In this document: one piece after another, positions 24,904-37,889 of the stretch | How the letters are laid out: each line of letters starts with the position of its first letter | How positions within the stretch are numbered: the stretch's first letter is position 1 | NCBI RefSeq assembly: GCF_002443255.2 | Contig: NW_019211455.1 | Coordinates: 35,865,472 to 35,929,471, forward strand | Source: Varroa destructor | Taxonomy: Eukaryota > Arthropoda > Arachnida > Mesostigmata > Varroidae | Reading direction: 5' to 3' | Length of the DNA stretch: 64,000 nt | Notes under the pieces: generated by a model | The model's database searches: none | Told to the model about the DNA's origin: nothing | The model's input: only the letters and a program-made list of their open reading frames with translations | Position numbers and translations under genes: made by a program

Positions 24904-26679
24904 CTCACTCCACTTCCTGCAAGTTATGAGCACACAAATGAAAATCATATTTTGTTTACCCAAAACAACCAACAACTTGTTACCAACAACCAACAACTAA
25001 TTGACAAAACAGAATAGCATAAAAGCAGCAATAAAAGTGTATGTATTGTACTAGCAAACGTCTTGTTTATGTCAATTATGTCGTAAACTTAACATCTTAC
25101 CTAATAGAATATAGAATTTGTGTGAATTAGCATTCAATTTAAATATTTCCGCAATTTTTAAGCAATATATGTCATCTCCACATTAATAGCGAATCAAACA
25201 GGTTCAAATTGTATTTGGTTATATGTGTATGTTTGAACTGAAGTTATATGTGAATGAAGAACTGGTACTCACCCTCGTACATACTATGATTCCATCTTTT
25301 ATATATATGTTTGAAAAAAGGTTTTTTAAATATTAGGGCTTAAGTTGCATTATTTGACACTAATTGTTCTATTTTCCATTTATCAAGCTCTACCAGTGCA
25401 ATATAAATATATACTGAAATTTGAGTCTATTTATGCATAATATTCAATAAAAACGCACTGTAAGCCGGACCGCGCGTAAGCTTGAAAATTTCCAATTCTT
25501 TTCAAAAAGGTTACTTGAAAGCTTCCGAAATTTGAATAATTCGGCATAAACAATAATGATATTAACAAATAAGATGTTTAGTCACATACGAAGCTTAAGC
25601 GACAAATAGAACATCTACTTTTAAGCATGTTAGTACTATTTAACTATGCCGTTCCTATTACACTAGAATATATCAAGCTAATTGTTCAATGGAGAGCTGG
25701 AAATAATGCTTACAACTAACCTGACACAGCCGCAAACAGTTGTGCTATTCAGCAGCCAACAATGTAACACGTGAGTTTCTATGCAAACCCAATGTTGAAA
25801 TCTACAGAGAGGACAATGCGCATTTGCGGGCCCAATCTTTCCATAATATTTTGTCGATCAGCGCTACCTACTGGAGCACTTAATTAACACGTGTGCAGCC
25901 TCTCTATTTATAAATAAGCAGACGACTCTAAAGATATATAGGGTGTGAAGCGAATTGTTTCTAGAAGAACTCCCTACCTAGCTTTGTCTTCTTCTAATTT
26001 ATACTAGTTGTAGCAAATTTATAAATCGTACGTCTTTAATGTCATTAAGTAGTAATACGAGTCCTTAAATTATCTCGGAAATAAAAGACATTATTTATAT
26101 AGAGGTTTTATGTTAAATCTCATTAACTTCACTAAGCTGCCTTTCATAATGAGAGTGCAAAAGGAGACGTAATTGATCACAGAAGTCTCCATTCTGTGCG
26201 GTGAAGAATTTTTCTCGAACACGAAATGCGATAAAAAAAAAGCCATCTTATCGTCACTGCCACCAGGTCTGAATACGGCGGGTGTGAGCCTTCGCGCAAT
26301 CAGGAGTGCCCTTTCCCTTTTTTGGCAGACCCTTTCTTTCTCTCAGATGTCCTGCTGAACGTAACACTGCGCTAATGAAAACACCATTTGTATTCTGTTA
26401 CATGACTTCAGAGAACACCAGCTGATTATCCGGTAATGTTGTTGCAAATGCAGGCCCAGCGTTAATCGATATATACACAGTCTGATTTTAGATTAATGCC
26501 GAATAGTGACGAAAGAGACCTGTGCGTGACCGATAATACCAGATATAACTAGCTCACCCTGTGATAATACAGGACCTAGCTTTGCGATTTAATATTCGAA
26601 TTGAAGTATATCTCGGCCGCAATAACTAACACTGAGAGCAGATTGTATCGTGAAGACAGTTGCAGTGGTTTTCAACGTA
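24904..26679. promoter_or_regulatory. Divergent intergenic region, WDR4 / MXRA7
   Basis: These 1.8 kb separate the first coding exons of WDR4 (minus) and MXRA7 (plus), so both promoters should lie here. It is very AT-rich, with a repeated aacaacc motif at about 24963-24999. A possible acceptor (cttgcag/GAAGTG) 18 nt upstream of the WDR4 ATG would allow an untranslated 5' exon. I see no reliable TATA or initiator. Confidence 0.4.
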
Positions 26680-29600
26680 ATGTCAGTGGAACCAACAATG
26701 GCCAGGGGAGAAGAAAAACAATACTCAGAATCACAGATACCGGAAATTCTTGAAGTGAGTTTATTTTAACGGTTTTTGCTTGTACATCTTAAGTGTGCTA
26801 GCTAAATTACGCTTTTTTTTTTTTATTTCAACTAATATTTGCTAAGTAAGGAATTGCGTTCTATATACTGAGTGGAATTAAATCATATCATCATGTATTT
26901 AAAAAAATTGAGTACAGGCGTGGACGCAGAAATCATGTGCTTATTGTTATGTTACACTTCTAAGAGTAATGTATAAAAAGTATACATAGCTATAGATACC
27001 CAGTTTATTATCTATAGCTATGTGCCATGCAATTGGTATAGTTTTTGAAAAGCTCAGACCTTATTTCAGTTACACAAACCTTGCGGCTATTGCTCAGTTT
27101 AAGGGATTGGGTAATTATCTGGTTGGCTGCTTAATGTGGAATGGCTTCGGCAGCACCTAGTTATACAAACTTTAGAAGTCCGGCTTATGGTATTGCTACG
27201 TCTTGCGAACCAGGTGATAAAATCTGAATTGCAAACCTAATTACTTTTGGAAACGGCTGTTCCTGTTACTAATTCTTCAGCCATTATAAGACCTTGTTGA
27301 CAAAAAACTTCGGTTCCGTGTTCTTTAATTTACCCCTCTATCCTGTTCATAGGGATATGGTACGGTACTGTTTAGCGGAAAACGAAAATTTTACGGATAT
27401 GTTCAATTAACAATTAGGTAGCGGTTTGCAGATGCACTAGATGGTCTCGGATTGCCGTACAAAAACTATGTGCTAATTTTAAAAATGCGCGTTCAACTCT
27501 GTCTATTATCGTTAAATCTCAGACGCTTAACTGTTTCAGGTGATTTGGATAATATAAGTGGCACTTTATGCTATCGTCGAATAAAATTATCGTAGATTGC
27601 CCATCGAGGTATTCTGAGTATTTCTAATAGTAACTAGCGCTAGTATTGCTATTCCGATCTTCTCCTTGATCGTGCTGTGATCGACCCTTCGAATATTGTC
27701 AATAATAAACAAGAACGCATATATATGCAAGTCGACATTTTTCAGGCTCTATTTGACCATTTAAAGCGTTGGCATTATGGCGACTTATTTAGAGACAGAG
27801 ATCTTTGGCATAGTTGTGTGGTCACATTAATATCGGTGATAATTTAAGTGGGCTCCGGTCTTGCCGCACCCTGGCATATCGTCGACTTAAACAGTTATCT
27901 CTATAAGACATTGTCATAATAGCAAATACAGTCGAACAATGACACGAGTCCGACGAGGTGTTTTCTGCTAACCGAGTATAATGCATATAATAATCTGTTT
28001 CCAGGGGGCGGCATTCAAAACTATAATAGGTTTCAGTGTCATTTAGTATCTGTGACCTGTTATCAATGTGTTGGTTCTTTATTTGTTTAGGGGCTAATTC
28101 TGATAAGACAGAAAAATTCGTTTTTAGTACGTCCCAGGGGGCAATTTTATGGACGGTTGTGGACATTCGCTCAGATATGCCAGTATCGGCAAGGCTGAGT
28201 GGCGGTAATTAGCTATTGGTCGAGACATGCAGTATTATAACATACACACAGGTGAAATGTCGGTTCCTCCCTCTGTGTGTGTCTGTTCATCTTAGGGACA
28301 TGTGGTGGTCTCAGTTCGAATCCGGGCGTTGTTTTGCACTGGGAGCCAGCCGTAAAATAAAATGCCTAACGGCGGTGCCAGATGTAAAACTCGAAACATT
28401 TATATTGTCAACTCAAAAGGTTTTCGTGTCTATTATGTAAAATGATATATCAGTCCAAATTTCTTTTTACTAGTTAATTTTTTTTTAAAATCCTGCAATT
28501 CAGTTATCTCTTAGTGCTCTCCGTAACTGTGAGACAACGAAGAAGGTAATCTTGCTATAATTTACTGAAGGTGAAAATTTGGTCAACTTTCATAATAATA
28601 GGAGTATTACAGAGATAAATCTATTTAAAATAATATCACAACTTCCGCGTGCTTTTTCTTTAAAAAAAAAACACTCATACTCAAGTGTTTTCTTTTTTTT
28701 TAGAACCGATGCTCGCAATGGCTACCTAGGTAAAATGGAGATTCCAATAGCGCAGCTCTACAATGCTTCTTTATTGTTTCTAACTAGATATATTCTCTAC
28801 GAACGCTTGTAATATTTTAACTAGTCTCAATGTGCGATCTAAATTCGGCTGATTCTTATTTGCATCAAACCGCTGAAATTTACGGTCAAATAACGTCTGT
28901 TGCAGATCTCCTCTAATAGTACAGTCAATGTAGTTATTGTATTTAATATTTGTATAGCGTGTATGTGCTATGAATGGTTTTATAATGTACTGCCTCAAAC
29001 CTTTACTATATTCCTTAATAATTTTACATTTTTTTACAGGTCGAGTACTGTAATGTATTTCATATCGTCTTATAATTTTGTTCTTCCTTGTGATCAACCT
29101 TTGTGTTCATTATCCTCATTGTTTTTTGTCTTCAACGTACCAGATGGTGTCATAAATCGTTTCACATTAAATGCACCACATATTTAATTTTAGAGATCTC
29201 ATTCGGTGTCTGCATTTTTCAATGGTAATTGTTATATATAGCATCGTGTTGACTGAATAAATTTGACCTTTGCTCGTACATGTTTTTCCTTTAATTCCTT
29301 TCTACTAGCTATTCGGTGATCTAGTTCAGCGCCACCATGGGGTTATCGTATTGACATTCAGCACGTTAATTTGTTTGGTCCTCTCGGGCATGTTCATCCT
29401 TCGCCAAAGAATTCGGGCGCAAGAAGATGCTCACAAAAATTGCAAGAATAGGTTTGAGATATTTGACTCCCGTAAGTGTTCGTGATACTTCCATTTATTT
29501 TAACCACTGAGAAGTTACCTCTACGTAGTTTTTAACAGGCGTCGGTAATAAAAATAATAATATCATGAGATAGCGCTGACATTTTCGTGTTCTATTTTTC

Positions 29601-30934
29601 GATTTTGAAAAATATTCTGTATTTAATAAATTTCTTTCACTTTAAATATAAAGATTAGACTATTTAAAATTATATCTGTATCGTACTTAGGTGGTACTAG
29701 TGGATCAGTTATCAACAAGCAGCCTATATCACGACCAATTATTTTCTCTGAAAGTGTGCCAGACTCTGCCTTAGACACTATGGCAGAAAAAAAAGCAGAG
29801 CTAATTCGAGCTGAAAAATTGATCGCGCGTAGCTTAACTGGAGGACAAAGATCAACTGAAGCAGAAGTAAGTATAAAATAGCGATAAAGCTATAATAAGA
29901 TGAACAATTAAGAAATATTTACAAGATTACCCTAATCGTATGAACAGTCAGATACTTTGAAGAACATTACTGTTGACGACAATCTTACGAAAGCTATTGT
30001 TATTGAGGATTCTTTCAACAAGTCATTTATACTACTGCTGGATGCTTTACTAGTATTTGCGACTTAAGCATATTCGACTTAAGCATAACTTTACAGTATG
30101 ACTGACTAAGTACTTCTTATCGTTTCCATGATTTCGTTAGTACGATACCCCATACAAACTTTAGTAGCCACTGTAGCTGTATAATGACTGATTTATCATC
30201 AGTAATGTGTAAATGACGTTCCCTTACTATGAACAACTAAGTATAAACATGCTAAGGTGAAAAATCTGATCATCGCCTAAACTCATCATTACACAACCTG
30301 ATACAAGGGAAACGACTTAACTTTCCCTCGGCTACGATCCCTTAATTGGACAAATCAAGCATTCCTTTATGTAACCAACGGTCAGCGGGCGTATTTTGAA
30401 TTTGACTCAGTGAAATTTGATATTTGAAGTGTTTGTGATATTTCTATTTATTTTAGCCACTGTAAAGTTATCTTTACATAGCTTTTAACAGGCGTCGGTA
30501 AAAAAAATTATAACACCTTTGCTCTTACGTTCCAGCAAATTGTTTTCTAAAATTATTCTAAATTTAATCAATTTCTTTCACTACAACTACTATATTGATT
30601 CTGCTGACAAACATAAATTCCCTCAGAATCTATTTCACTCAGTTGAGGATATTTAACGATTTCGATAAAGATGAGGACATGATAGTGCGCCATTACTTAC
30701 ACTACGTTTACGATAAATAGGATAAATGTAACAGTTGTTCAAGAGGTTCAAGTAAACAACCAGAAAAGAACCTTGATTTATGGCTCTTACGAACGATGTA
30801 TTTACGTTCCGAATTGACAGGTACAACGACAACAATTGGAAGCCATCTGTAAATTAATGGAGGAAAATCAAGATAAATTCGGGGAGGCGTCTTTAGATCA
30901 GGTCCAATCCCAAGCTGCTTTGTATGGCAGATGA
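26680..30934 (+). CDS. MXRA7: MXRA7 homolog, single-pass membrane protein
   Basis: The call rests on the C-terminal helix: VQRQQLEAICKLMEENQDKF and ALYGR match the human MXRA7 end as I recall it (QKEQLAAIFKLMKDNKETFG, LRLYDM). The molecular role of MXRA7 is poorly known. Four exons: 26680-26754, 29309-29471, 29691-29866, 30821-30934. Junctions are GAA/GTGAGT, C/GTAAGT and GAA/GTAAGT donors with ctactag, tacttag and attgacag acceptors, phases 0, 1, 0. The product is 175 residues; human is 204. It has one hydrophobic segment at about 36-56 (VIVLTFSTLICLVLSGMFIL) followed by RQRIR, then a low-complexity linker and the conserved tail at 139-175. An in-frame TAA at 26623 precedes the first ATG. 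Each exon is short, so simple ORF calling misses the gene. Confidence 0.85.
26984..27023. repeat. 15-bp inverted repeat
   Basis: The arms 26984-26998 (acatagctatagata) and 27009-27023 are exact reverse complements around a 10-nt spacer. It is AT-rich and short, and may be accidental. Confidence 0.7.
28186..28408 (+). repeat. SINE-like repeat, copy A (tRNA-derived)
   Basis: This is the best preserved copy. It has a tRNA-like head with ggctgagtgg at 28193 (box A region) and gttcgaatcc at 28314-28323 (box B), then cactgggagccagccg, cctaacggcggtgcc and gatgtaaaactcgaaa. The same order recurs in copies B, C and D. Box A and box B are about 110 nt apart, too far for a simple tRNA gene, and no acceptor stem closes, so this is not a functional tRNA. 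Confidence 0.65.
29474..29641 (+). repeat. Intronic duplicated segment, copy 1
   Basis: It starts at the exon 2 donor of MXRA7 and shares a long, gapped match with 30427-30582: aagtgttcgtgatac, ccatttattttaaccactg, gtttttaacaggcgtcgg and taaatttctttcact appear in the same order in both. Confidence 0.75.
30427..30582 (+). repeat. Intronic duplicated segment, copy 2
   Basis: The partner of 29474-29641, lying in MXRA7 intron 3. The 5' edge reads tttgaagtgtttgtg where copy 1 has the exon 2 donor cccgtaagtgttcgtg, so the donor GT is lost. The copies flank exon 3. Confidence 0.75.
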
Positions 30935-31257
30935 ACCCGCGTGAACGAGACATGCCAATTCAATACGTAAACACAATTGTGATTTGTATATTCTGGATGG
31001 AATGATATTCAGTTAGGGAATACAAGGATGGTGTTTCATCCTAGATAATGTAATCAATGAACTGCTAATGTATCAACTTTAGCGAACTATCTTGCAAATT
31101 AAAGTAACTTATAATCAATAGAATCTATGTGATATGCATTATATTTCTAGCCTGTTTCTTAGTTACGATTTTAATGAATGTTTATATTAATTTTATTTTC
31201 AAGCGAAGGTGTATAAATTATGTGAACTTTACGCGCTTCATTTGTGCACAAATGTAG

Positions 31258-31263
31258 AATAAA
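31258..31263 (+). terminator. AATAAA poly(A) signal, likely MXRA7
   Basis: AATAAA about 325 nt after the MXRA7 stop, followed at once by a second AATAAA-like overlap. No closer canonical signal is seen. Confidence 0.5.
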
Positions 31264-31645
31264 ATAAAAATGAAAAGTGTACTTCATACCTTAGTGATGT
31301 ATTAGTAATAGACGACTCCTCGTTTTTCTCTCGATCTGTCGATCATATAGGCCAAATAAAAGGCATACGTTTAGTGTATTTACTTGCGATTCTCTAACTT
31401 CTGGTAATTTTAAATGTTCCAATAGTGATATAGGGTAGACTGGCTTATTTTTTCGCATAGTTAGTTTGTACTTAGAGTTTAGAGTAAACTTATGAGTAGC
31501 ATCACTAACTCACTCTTTTTACGATGGTACTCTATTAGGGAAATCTTACGTCAGCTAAGCCGGTGAACGTAATCCCAGTGCAGATGCATATTATTTTCCT
31601 TTTTGACGCATCAATCTGCAAATGGAACTCCAACTTGCTCTCTTC

Positions 31646-31667
31646 TATTATTATTATTATTATTATA
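31646..31667 (+). repeat. (TTA)n microsatellite
   Basis: About seven tandem tta units. A looser tta/tata tract follows at about 31811-31841. Confidence 0.85.
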
Positions 31668-33012
31668 GGCGTGATTCCTTTTGAAACAAGATTAATGGAA
31701 TGAACGCTTGGCTATGTAATACGACAATCGTCATTACCATAACTGAGGTGATTTTAACAATAACTTTTTCAGAATGTAAGTGCACTTAGGGACTTATTCA
31801 TATTAGGAATCTTATATTATTATTATATTATATTATTATTAGTTATTTCAAAAGACCTCATATCGCAAAAACGTCATGTGAAAGAGGTGAAAAGAAACAC
31901 GATTTTAGCTATGAACTGATGAGAAAACAGTTGTCTCAAGTTAGTCTTGGTTGCTAGTTAGATAGATATTTATTCGTATAAAGTGCGCCAATGAAATTGG
32001 GATAAGTTACCATTAAACTTCCGTCATGTAAACAGTGGAGTATTCAAATTTGGAAAAACTTTAAAGGTTGGGGGCATGCGTTCATCCTCTATTTTGGTAC
32101 TAGAAGGAAACCAGTCTTTTCTAAAGCGAGTGAACAAACTCTTCCCGCGTTTGCCATGCAGCTATTGCCATCTAAAAATATATGAACAGCAAAACACGTG
32201 TATATGCCTAGCGTATATTCGTCAGTTGACCCTGTCAAGCTAAATTTTTTACACACAAACGATTCTCTCCTTTACTCCCTCCTCCTGCTCTCAGATTTCT
32301 ATACGGATAACTACCCACTTTCCATATTTGGGTATTGAATTCATACTAAGGCTGCAGACTGCTATCGAAAATTCTAATAAGCACCAGACCGAGACGTGTT
32401 CCTTAAGCCGGTACTTTTCACCACTAATACCACCAAATTAGGGCGGTTGGTACGTAGTCTGCCAAAAAACTTATGAAGTTTAAGAAAAATCTTCTAAAAG
32501 GGATAAATTTGTCATTAGAGCGGGCCAGCCCGTATATCGTAAACGTTTTTTGGTGTGGTCGCGCACTAATTGACTAGTAGCTGTTTCTTCAGGCTACGTA
32601 ACTAATGGTCATTGCTACGAGAGAAAACACGTTGCGCGTGAGAGAGACTGGAGGTAACTCAGCTTTTATTTATAACAAAAATGAAAAGACTTCAATGAAT
32701 GTCGCATTCTGGTCGGCTCTTTCCAGAGATGTATGCTAAGCCCCAAAACCTCTTGCCTTTTGTGTATCGTTAAAGATTAAAGGTGTTTTTTTTATTGCGT
32801 GATTATTACTAGACAAAATAATGCCCCCCTAACCATAAAAACCCGCCGCGCAAACAGTCGGACTTCCGTTAAAAAGAAAACAATTTTTACACACAAAGGT
32901 AAACTTTATTAAAATGGGCCCCACATTAATCGTATAGCAATACGTAATTTGAATACAACACGTATACCCAGCACATCAATATATATGAAAAGGAGAAGTT
33001 CATCACGAAGAT

Positions 33013-33034
33013 TATATATATATATATATATATA
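33013..33034 (+). repeat. (AT)n microsatellite
   Basis: Simple ta dinucleotide run of about 22 nt. Confidence 0.85.
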
Positions 33035-36000
33035 GACTTTAATGTTAGATTAACAACAAAAGTGTTAATAAGAGATTTTAATCATTGAATTTTTAGCCGT
33101 TTATTTCAATCACACTCATGAACGAAATGCGTATTAAGTATGTATATAGTCGTTCACATCATAAGAAACAAAGATTATTCAAACTTCGCCTATATAATTG
33201 ACTTGGCTTGACTTTTATTCCCTAAACTGTGTAGGCATAGGTCGGCGTTTTTGGTAATCAACAATCAAAATTGATAGCATCTAATTTAGATATCGTAAAG
33301 AGATCGCGTAAGACAAATCTTTGAAACTAGATTAGATTAGGAAATCACATAGCATTCTGCCAAATTTTCCAGTGCTTTGGATATTTTTCGACTATAAATT
33401 GAGCCCATCGTTGCTGTTACATAATGTAGTGGCAAGTAACCAGCTTACAAACAGTAAACTTCAGTGTCGTTATTTTAGTGAGGTTTGCATTAGTAAGCGC
33501 TGTTACCTAGACATTCGACAATAAAATACAACGTCATTTCTTCCTTAGTTTTAGCTCAGTATTTATTCATGCTAAATTCATGTAATCGTCTCTCGTTTGG
33601 CTTTCCATTCGAGCTCGAATCAACCGTTTTATACGGTTATATGATTTAAAACAATGTTTTTAATGTTGTCAATCAGGATCGTATGATGTATCATTCAGCA
33701 TCTAAAACAGGCACGCATAAGTCACATTGATTTAATTAAATCATTTTAGAAATTAGCAAGTTTAGGCACCGAATCTTACCTCAAAGCTTCAGATCCAAAT
33801 ATCGTGCAACAAGAATTAATACAGACATGAACATATAGCCTATATGTTTGAAAGCATGCATGTTTCACTGTATTTTATTACCAAAAAGACATTCTATGTC
33901 TAATAGACACTGTATATATTTTCTTCATTTGGTTGGTCTCTGGCTGTATGTACAATTGTCCTTTAGCCTGTTGACTCCCTCCTGCACCTCAATTGTCTAA
34001 ATCACCTTTAGCGCTCAGTCACTGCTCAATAATGAAACTAATTTCTGTTATCACGCAACAAGTTGACGGCATCGTTATTTTTTGTTATTGCCCCTTCAAG
34101 TACTAACACCCCATCCAAACTATCATTTGCTCAGTTCTTAATGCTAAGCAAAGTGTAACCAATAGTAGTGAGGTAAAACTTTTTAGATAGAGGCATACCT
34201 TTTTTCGATCACAAGAATCCTCTCTTGCTCGTAAATAATAATAATAGTGCATTGACTGAGAGTTTTATAACAGTAAGTTATGATCGGCCGTCCACATAAA
34301 GCAGAGACTGGGGAGGTCAATGGATCTGGGAGTAAATGAAGTGCCTTACCTTTGAGTTTTTGCCTGTTTGTTTTATTTATTCGACTTCTTATTTATTTTA
34401 GGCTCTCATGAATCGCCTACGAAATTAGCCTCACCATAAATGCCGAACCTATAGGGCATGCAGATTAGTGGTTCGGTGAATAAACACAATAAAAAAGCTA
34501 ATTTCTTAAACGATATTGAGGCTAAGGAGTGTCAAAGGTTTCGGGTGTAAGTCACGGGGTCACTATAATACAAAAGCAGCAAGTTCTTTTAAACTTTACT
34601 TGGAAATCTGTACCGAATGCTTTATTAGTTTGCCCAATAAAAGCGAGAAGAACGGTGCAAGAAGGCGGTGCCCTTTCCTACCGCCAAATTAATGAGAAGC
34701 AAATTGAAGTATAGTGATTGATCTAACAAATCAGTGACTCGAAAGGATTGCACACGAAGGTCCAGCAATACAATGGTACATACAGACAGGGTAAAGGAAC
34801 CCGACTCGGTTCAACGTATGGTTTGATTTTGGCTAATATTTTTTTCCGCAAAAATAAAGTGATGAAAAGATAATAATACGAATGTTTTTTTTTTTCAATA
34901 GAGGTCTACTTTACTGGCTTTCTTTGTCTACTGGCGTACCTGTACGTATGCAAATTAATATTACGGAAGTTTTGAAGGTTCTCTTGAGTGGGGCATCAGC
35001 CTAAGGTATTGTTCGCGTTTTTTGGTGTTGCATTTTATTATTCGATGGAATCATGTTCAATTTTACTAGTTTTTTTTATTTTACTTTAAACATTTACTAG
35101 TAAAGGCTACTTTTGTGCATTAATTTAGAAGTCGACGTTGGCAAGCAAGATGATGTGTGCAGGATTTGTCAATATTGACTTGAACACCGACTGAATCCAT
35201 CTTTAAAAACCTGTCTGAGAATGTGTATCGTAATTAGTAGGCAGTTAGTCCAACTGTAGACTTTCTATGGGTTACATGGCTTATAAATTTGTACGACCGA
35301 TTCATTTTTGCGCAGTCCGTTCTACCAGCTCTATCAGCTCGCTCGAATATATACATATGCTGTGACCAATGTCTCGTGCGTGGAAGATGCCGGGAAGCTA
35401 TTTACATTATAAAAAGCGATGCCTTGTGTTCCCTAGGCAAAGTCTACTACCTCGACCAGCTCATTTTAACTGTTGATATGACCGTATTTGCTCTAGACAG
35501 TTCGATAATTATATTTTTGAAGCTTTATGATTTGTTTGAATGATTCGTTGTGTTTGAATATAAAGACAACTGTTTAAGAACTGTTTCGTTAACCGTGCAA
35601 TTGCATCGATCTTGTCGCTCTACGTATCAGGTAATTGAATAATCCTGTATCATACTGGATTAGTGTGAAGAATTTCTCGACGCTGAGTTTTATTTTACTT
35701 AGAAGTTGAGGTTTATGAAAAAAAAAAAAAAAATTGGTAACACATTATTATAAAATCGCTTAATAGTTTACCATTATAGTTGAAGAGCTAAAAATATTTG
35801 TCTGGCTTTACTCAGACTCTGAGTTTTCCATTTGGTACAACCAAAACGTCAATGGGGCTGACACAATGTCGAAACAATCTTCACTTGTGAAAGTTAATAA
35901 CATATCTTTATTTCGATACAATTGAGGATCTTGCCAGATTTCGAGCAATCCATTTCATCGGCGATATGGCGACAAGTGCTCAAAAAACCACCCTTCAATC

Positions 36001-36129
36001 ACAGCATACGTTTGATCGCGATGGAAAACTTTGAAGCTAACTAGTACTGTTAGGATCGTTTTTGCGATCGGATCTACTGACCAGGATTTAACCTATGGTG
36101 CCAACATTTCGATTTTGCCGTCTCATTCT

Positions 36130-37290
36130 ATTTAAATACTGAAACTGAGCATAATTTTCATTAAGAGAAAATTTTGGCGACCGTGGTCTTGTGGCTTAGG
36201 TACACCATTGCCTAAGTTTCGCAGGTGCATTTCTTTGCTTTCAGCCGCAGGCCGGACCAGTCGATGGCCGTGAGTACCTTTCGAAGGTGAATTACGCAGG
36301 CGTCGAAATCAGCTGAGTAGACTATTACATCGTTGACGTAAGCGAGAGCTATTTGGCACGTCAAGATCCAAACGATTTTGTCTATCAGTTTCTGAAACGT
36401 TAAGAACGCGTTGGCGAGACCGGATGGCATGCGCTTAATATATAAAAGTGGTATGTCCCTGGCGTGCGGAGTGCCGTTTTCTTTTTGTAGTCCAAGTGCA
36501 TGCCAATCCGTTAGTATACATGAAATCATGTCTAAGCACTAAAACAGAGCGCCGGTAAGCGACGACAACGTTGCCGATCCAGCGGGTACACGTCTCCCAC
36601 CGTGACGGAACTCAGCTTGCGGTCCTCCACGCAGAAACATAGAGTTTCGCGTTTTGTCTTCACTAAAATTACTAAAAAGGACCACGGGCTGGATGAAACT
36701 GTTGCGTAGCACAGCTGGAACTTCATTCTCTATGACCTGCCTCTTCGCGGATGTCACTAGACGTGACTGAAAGTGGATCGGAGTAAATCGCTAGGCCGAA
36801 TCGTGTGCCGAACAGGGATGCATAAGTCTGTCTGGTCTGCATGACCGTATTGATCCACGAGAGCCTCATAAAACAGCTGCATTGCTTTGCTGTCAGCCCC
36901 GCGCCTAGCCTGAGGAAAGATCCTATTCGTTGTTGCCGTACCCAGGAATCTCTTCAGGCTCGTTATATTTACAGAAGGCGGTTACCTGGATGAGGTGATC
37001 TTCCAAGTTCACGAACGGCGCCGAACACAGTCCTCGCGCATCCGTATTCACCACGCTGTATGATGGGGTGTGTATAGTGCCAAGGTAGTCTGTTTAGACT
37101 CACATTGCGGCACGTGGAGCCACGAAATCAAGTTAAGCCGAAGCGAGTAAGCAACTCGAAATTAAGTACCCCGGTAGGTGTCTTCTTATAGACAGGCGCT
37201 CGTAAGTCCGTAGAGTTTGAGGCGGACGAATTCATAGCCAATAGCAGTTTAATCGGTTGCTACGAATTTGAAAGGTCTACACCCAAAGTC
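36130..37290 (-). mobile_element. Decayed Ty3/gypsy-type pol fragment
   Basis: On the minus strand, pieces of an LTR-retrotransposon polyprotein appear in the right order but in several frames. They are a segment like the linker before the reverse transcriptase (SAKRQVIENEVPAVLRNSFI, near 36750), FCVEDRKLSSVTVGDVYPL (about 36575-36635), IKRMPSGLANAFLTFQKLID (about 36370-36440), the catalytic box as YVNDVIVYS in place of a YxDD form, and KAKKCTCET followed after a stop by YLSH near 36190. The polymerase box has lost one aspartate, and frame changes and stops are frequent, so the element is dead. No long terminal repeats were found on either side. Confidence 0.8.
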
Positions 37291-37889
37291 CGATATGCAT
37301 TTCCTATTTGTTCGTCTTTTCAAGTTGGACTGCAAGGCCGCTAATGAAATATTTCCAGAAGGGCTGCTTAGGAGAGCGCGCCTTTTGCTGTTGCGCCTCT
37401 TTTAATCACACAGCGGCAACTCGTTGAGAGTGGCCGATACAACTATAAGGGAGACGTAGTTAAAAGTATTGTATATAATATCTCAAAGCGAAGCGAATGT
37501 TTAAGAGGCGAGAATCGAAAGGATTCCAAGGAGCGGTGTGCATCCATAGCGCCAGTGGCCCTCCTCGATAGTACAGCTTGCCGGTCTGGATTAAAAGCTT
37601 CGAGCATCCAAGTTTTGCATGGAGGTCACTAAAAAGCTGTCAACGTCCCATACGTACGAAAAGGACTCCTCAAATAAACAGAAGGGCGTGTCGACACCCA
37701 GCATGGGATCGCCGTAGTTCCCACCATCACCGACGATCGAAGACTTTTTGAACTACGTCCTGATTGCGCTGAAAACACAGACTACGAAAAATAATTCCAA
37801 ATTTCGTAATTAGTCGCAAGCATGCTTTCTAAGCAAAGGTCGGAGACAAAGTCCTAGGAAACGTTAAAGATCAACTAATGGAACTTCGG

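Larger units (their letters stand above)
26755..29308 (+). other. MXRA7 intron 1
   Basis: A 2.55-kb intron between phase-0 sites. It contains an imperfect foldback at 26984-27023, SINE-like copy A at about 28186-28408, and a 114-codon minus-strand frame (27822-28166) that I cannot tie to any family. Confidence 0.6.
31264..36129. other. Intergenic DNA between MXRA7 and the retroelement cluster
   Basis: There is no supported gene. It contains a TTA microsatellite, an (AT)n run at about 33013-33034 and a run of 16 A at 35718-35733 that may be an old retroposon tail. The open frames at 34529-34714 and 35289-35543 have no recognisable domain. Confidence 0.5.

Noticed and set aside
27822..28166. 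114-codon minus-strand open frame beginning with ATG
   Set aside because: No recognisable domain, lies in MXRA7 intron 1 next to a SINE copy, and has no splice or family support.
28186..28408. Functional tRNA gene
   Set aside because: Box A and box B are too far apart, and no acceptor stem or anticodon arm can be closed.
29328..29340. A Kozak-like gccaccatgg around an ATG at 29337
   Set aside because: It is out of frame with the spliced MXRA7 exon and stops after five codons; the exon reads through it as RHHGVIV.
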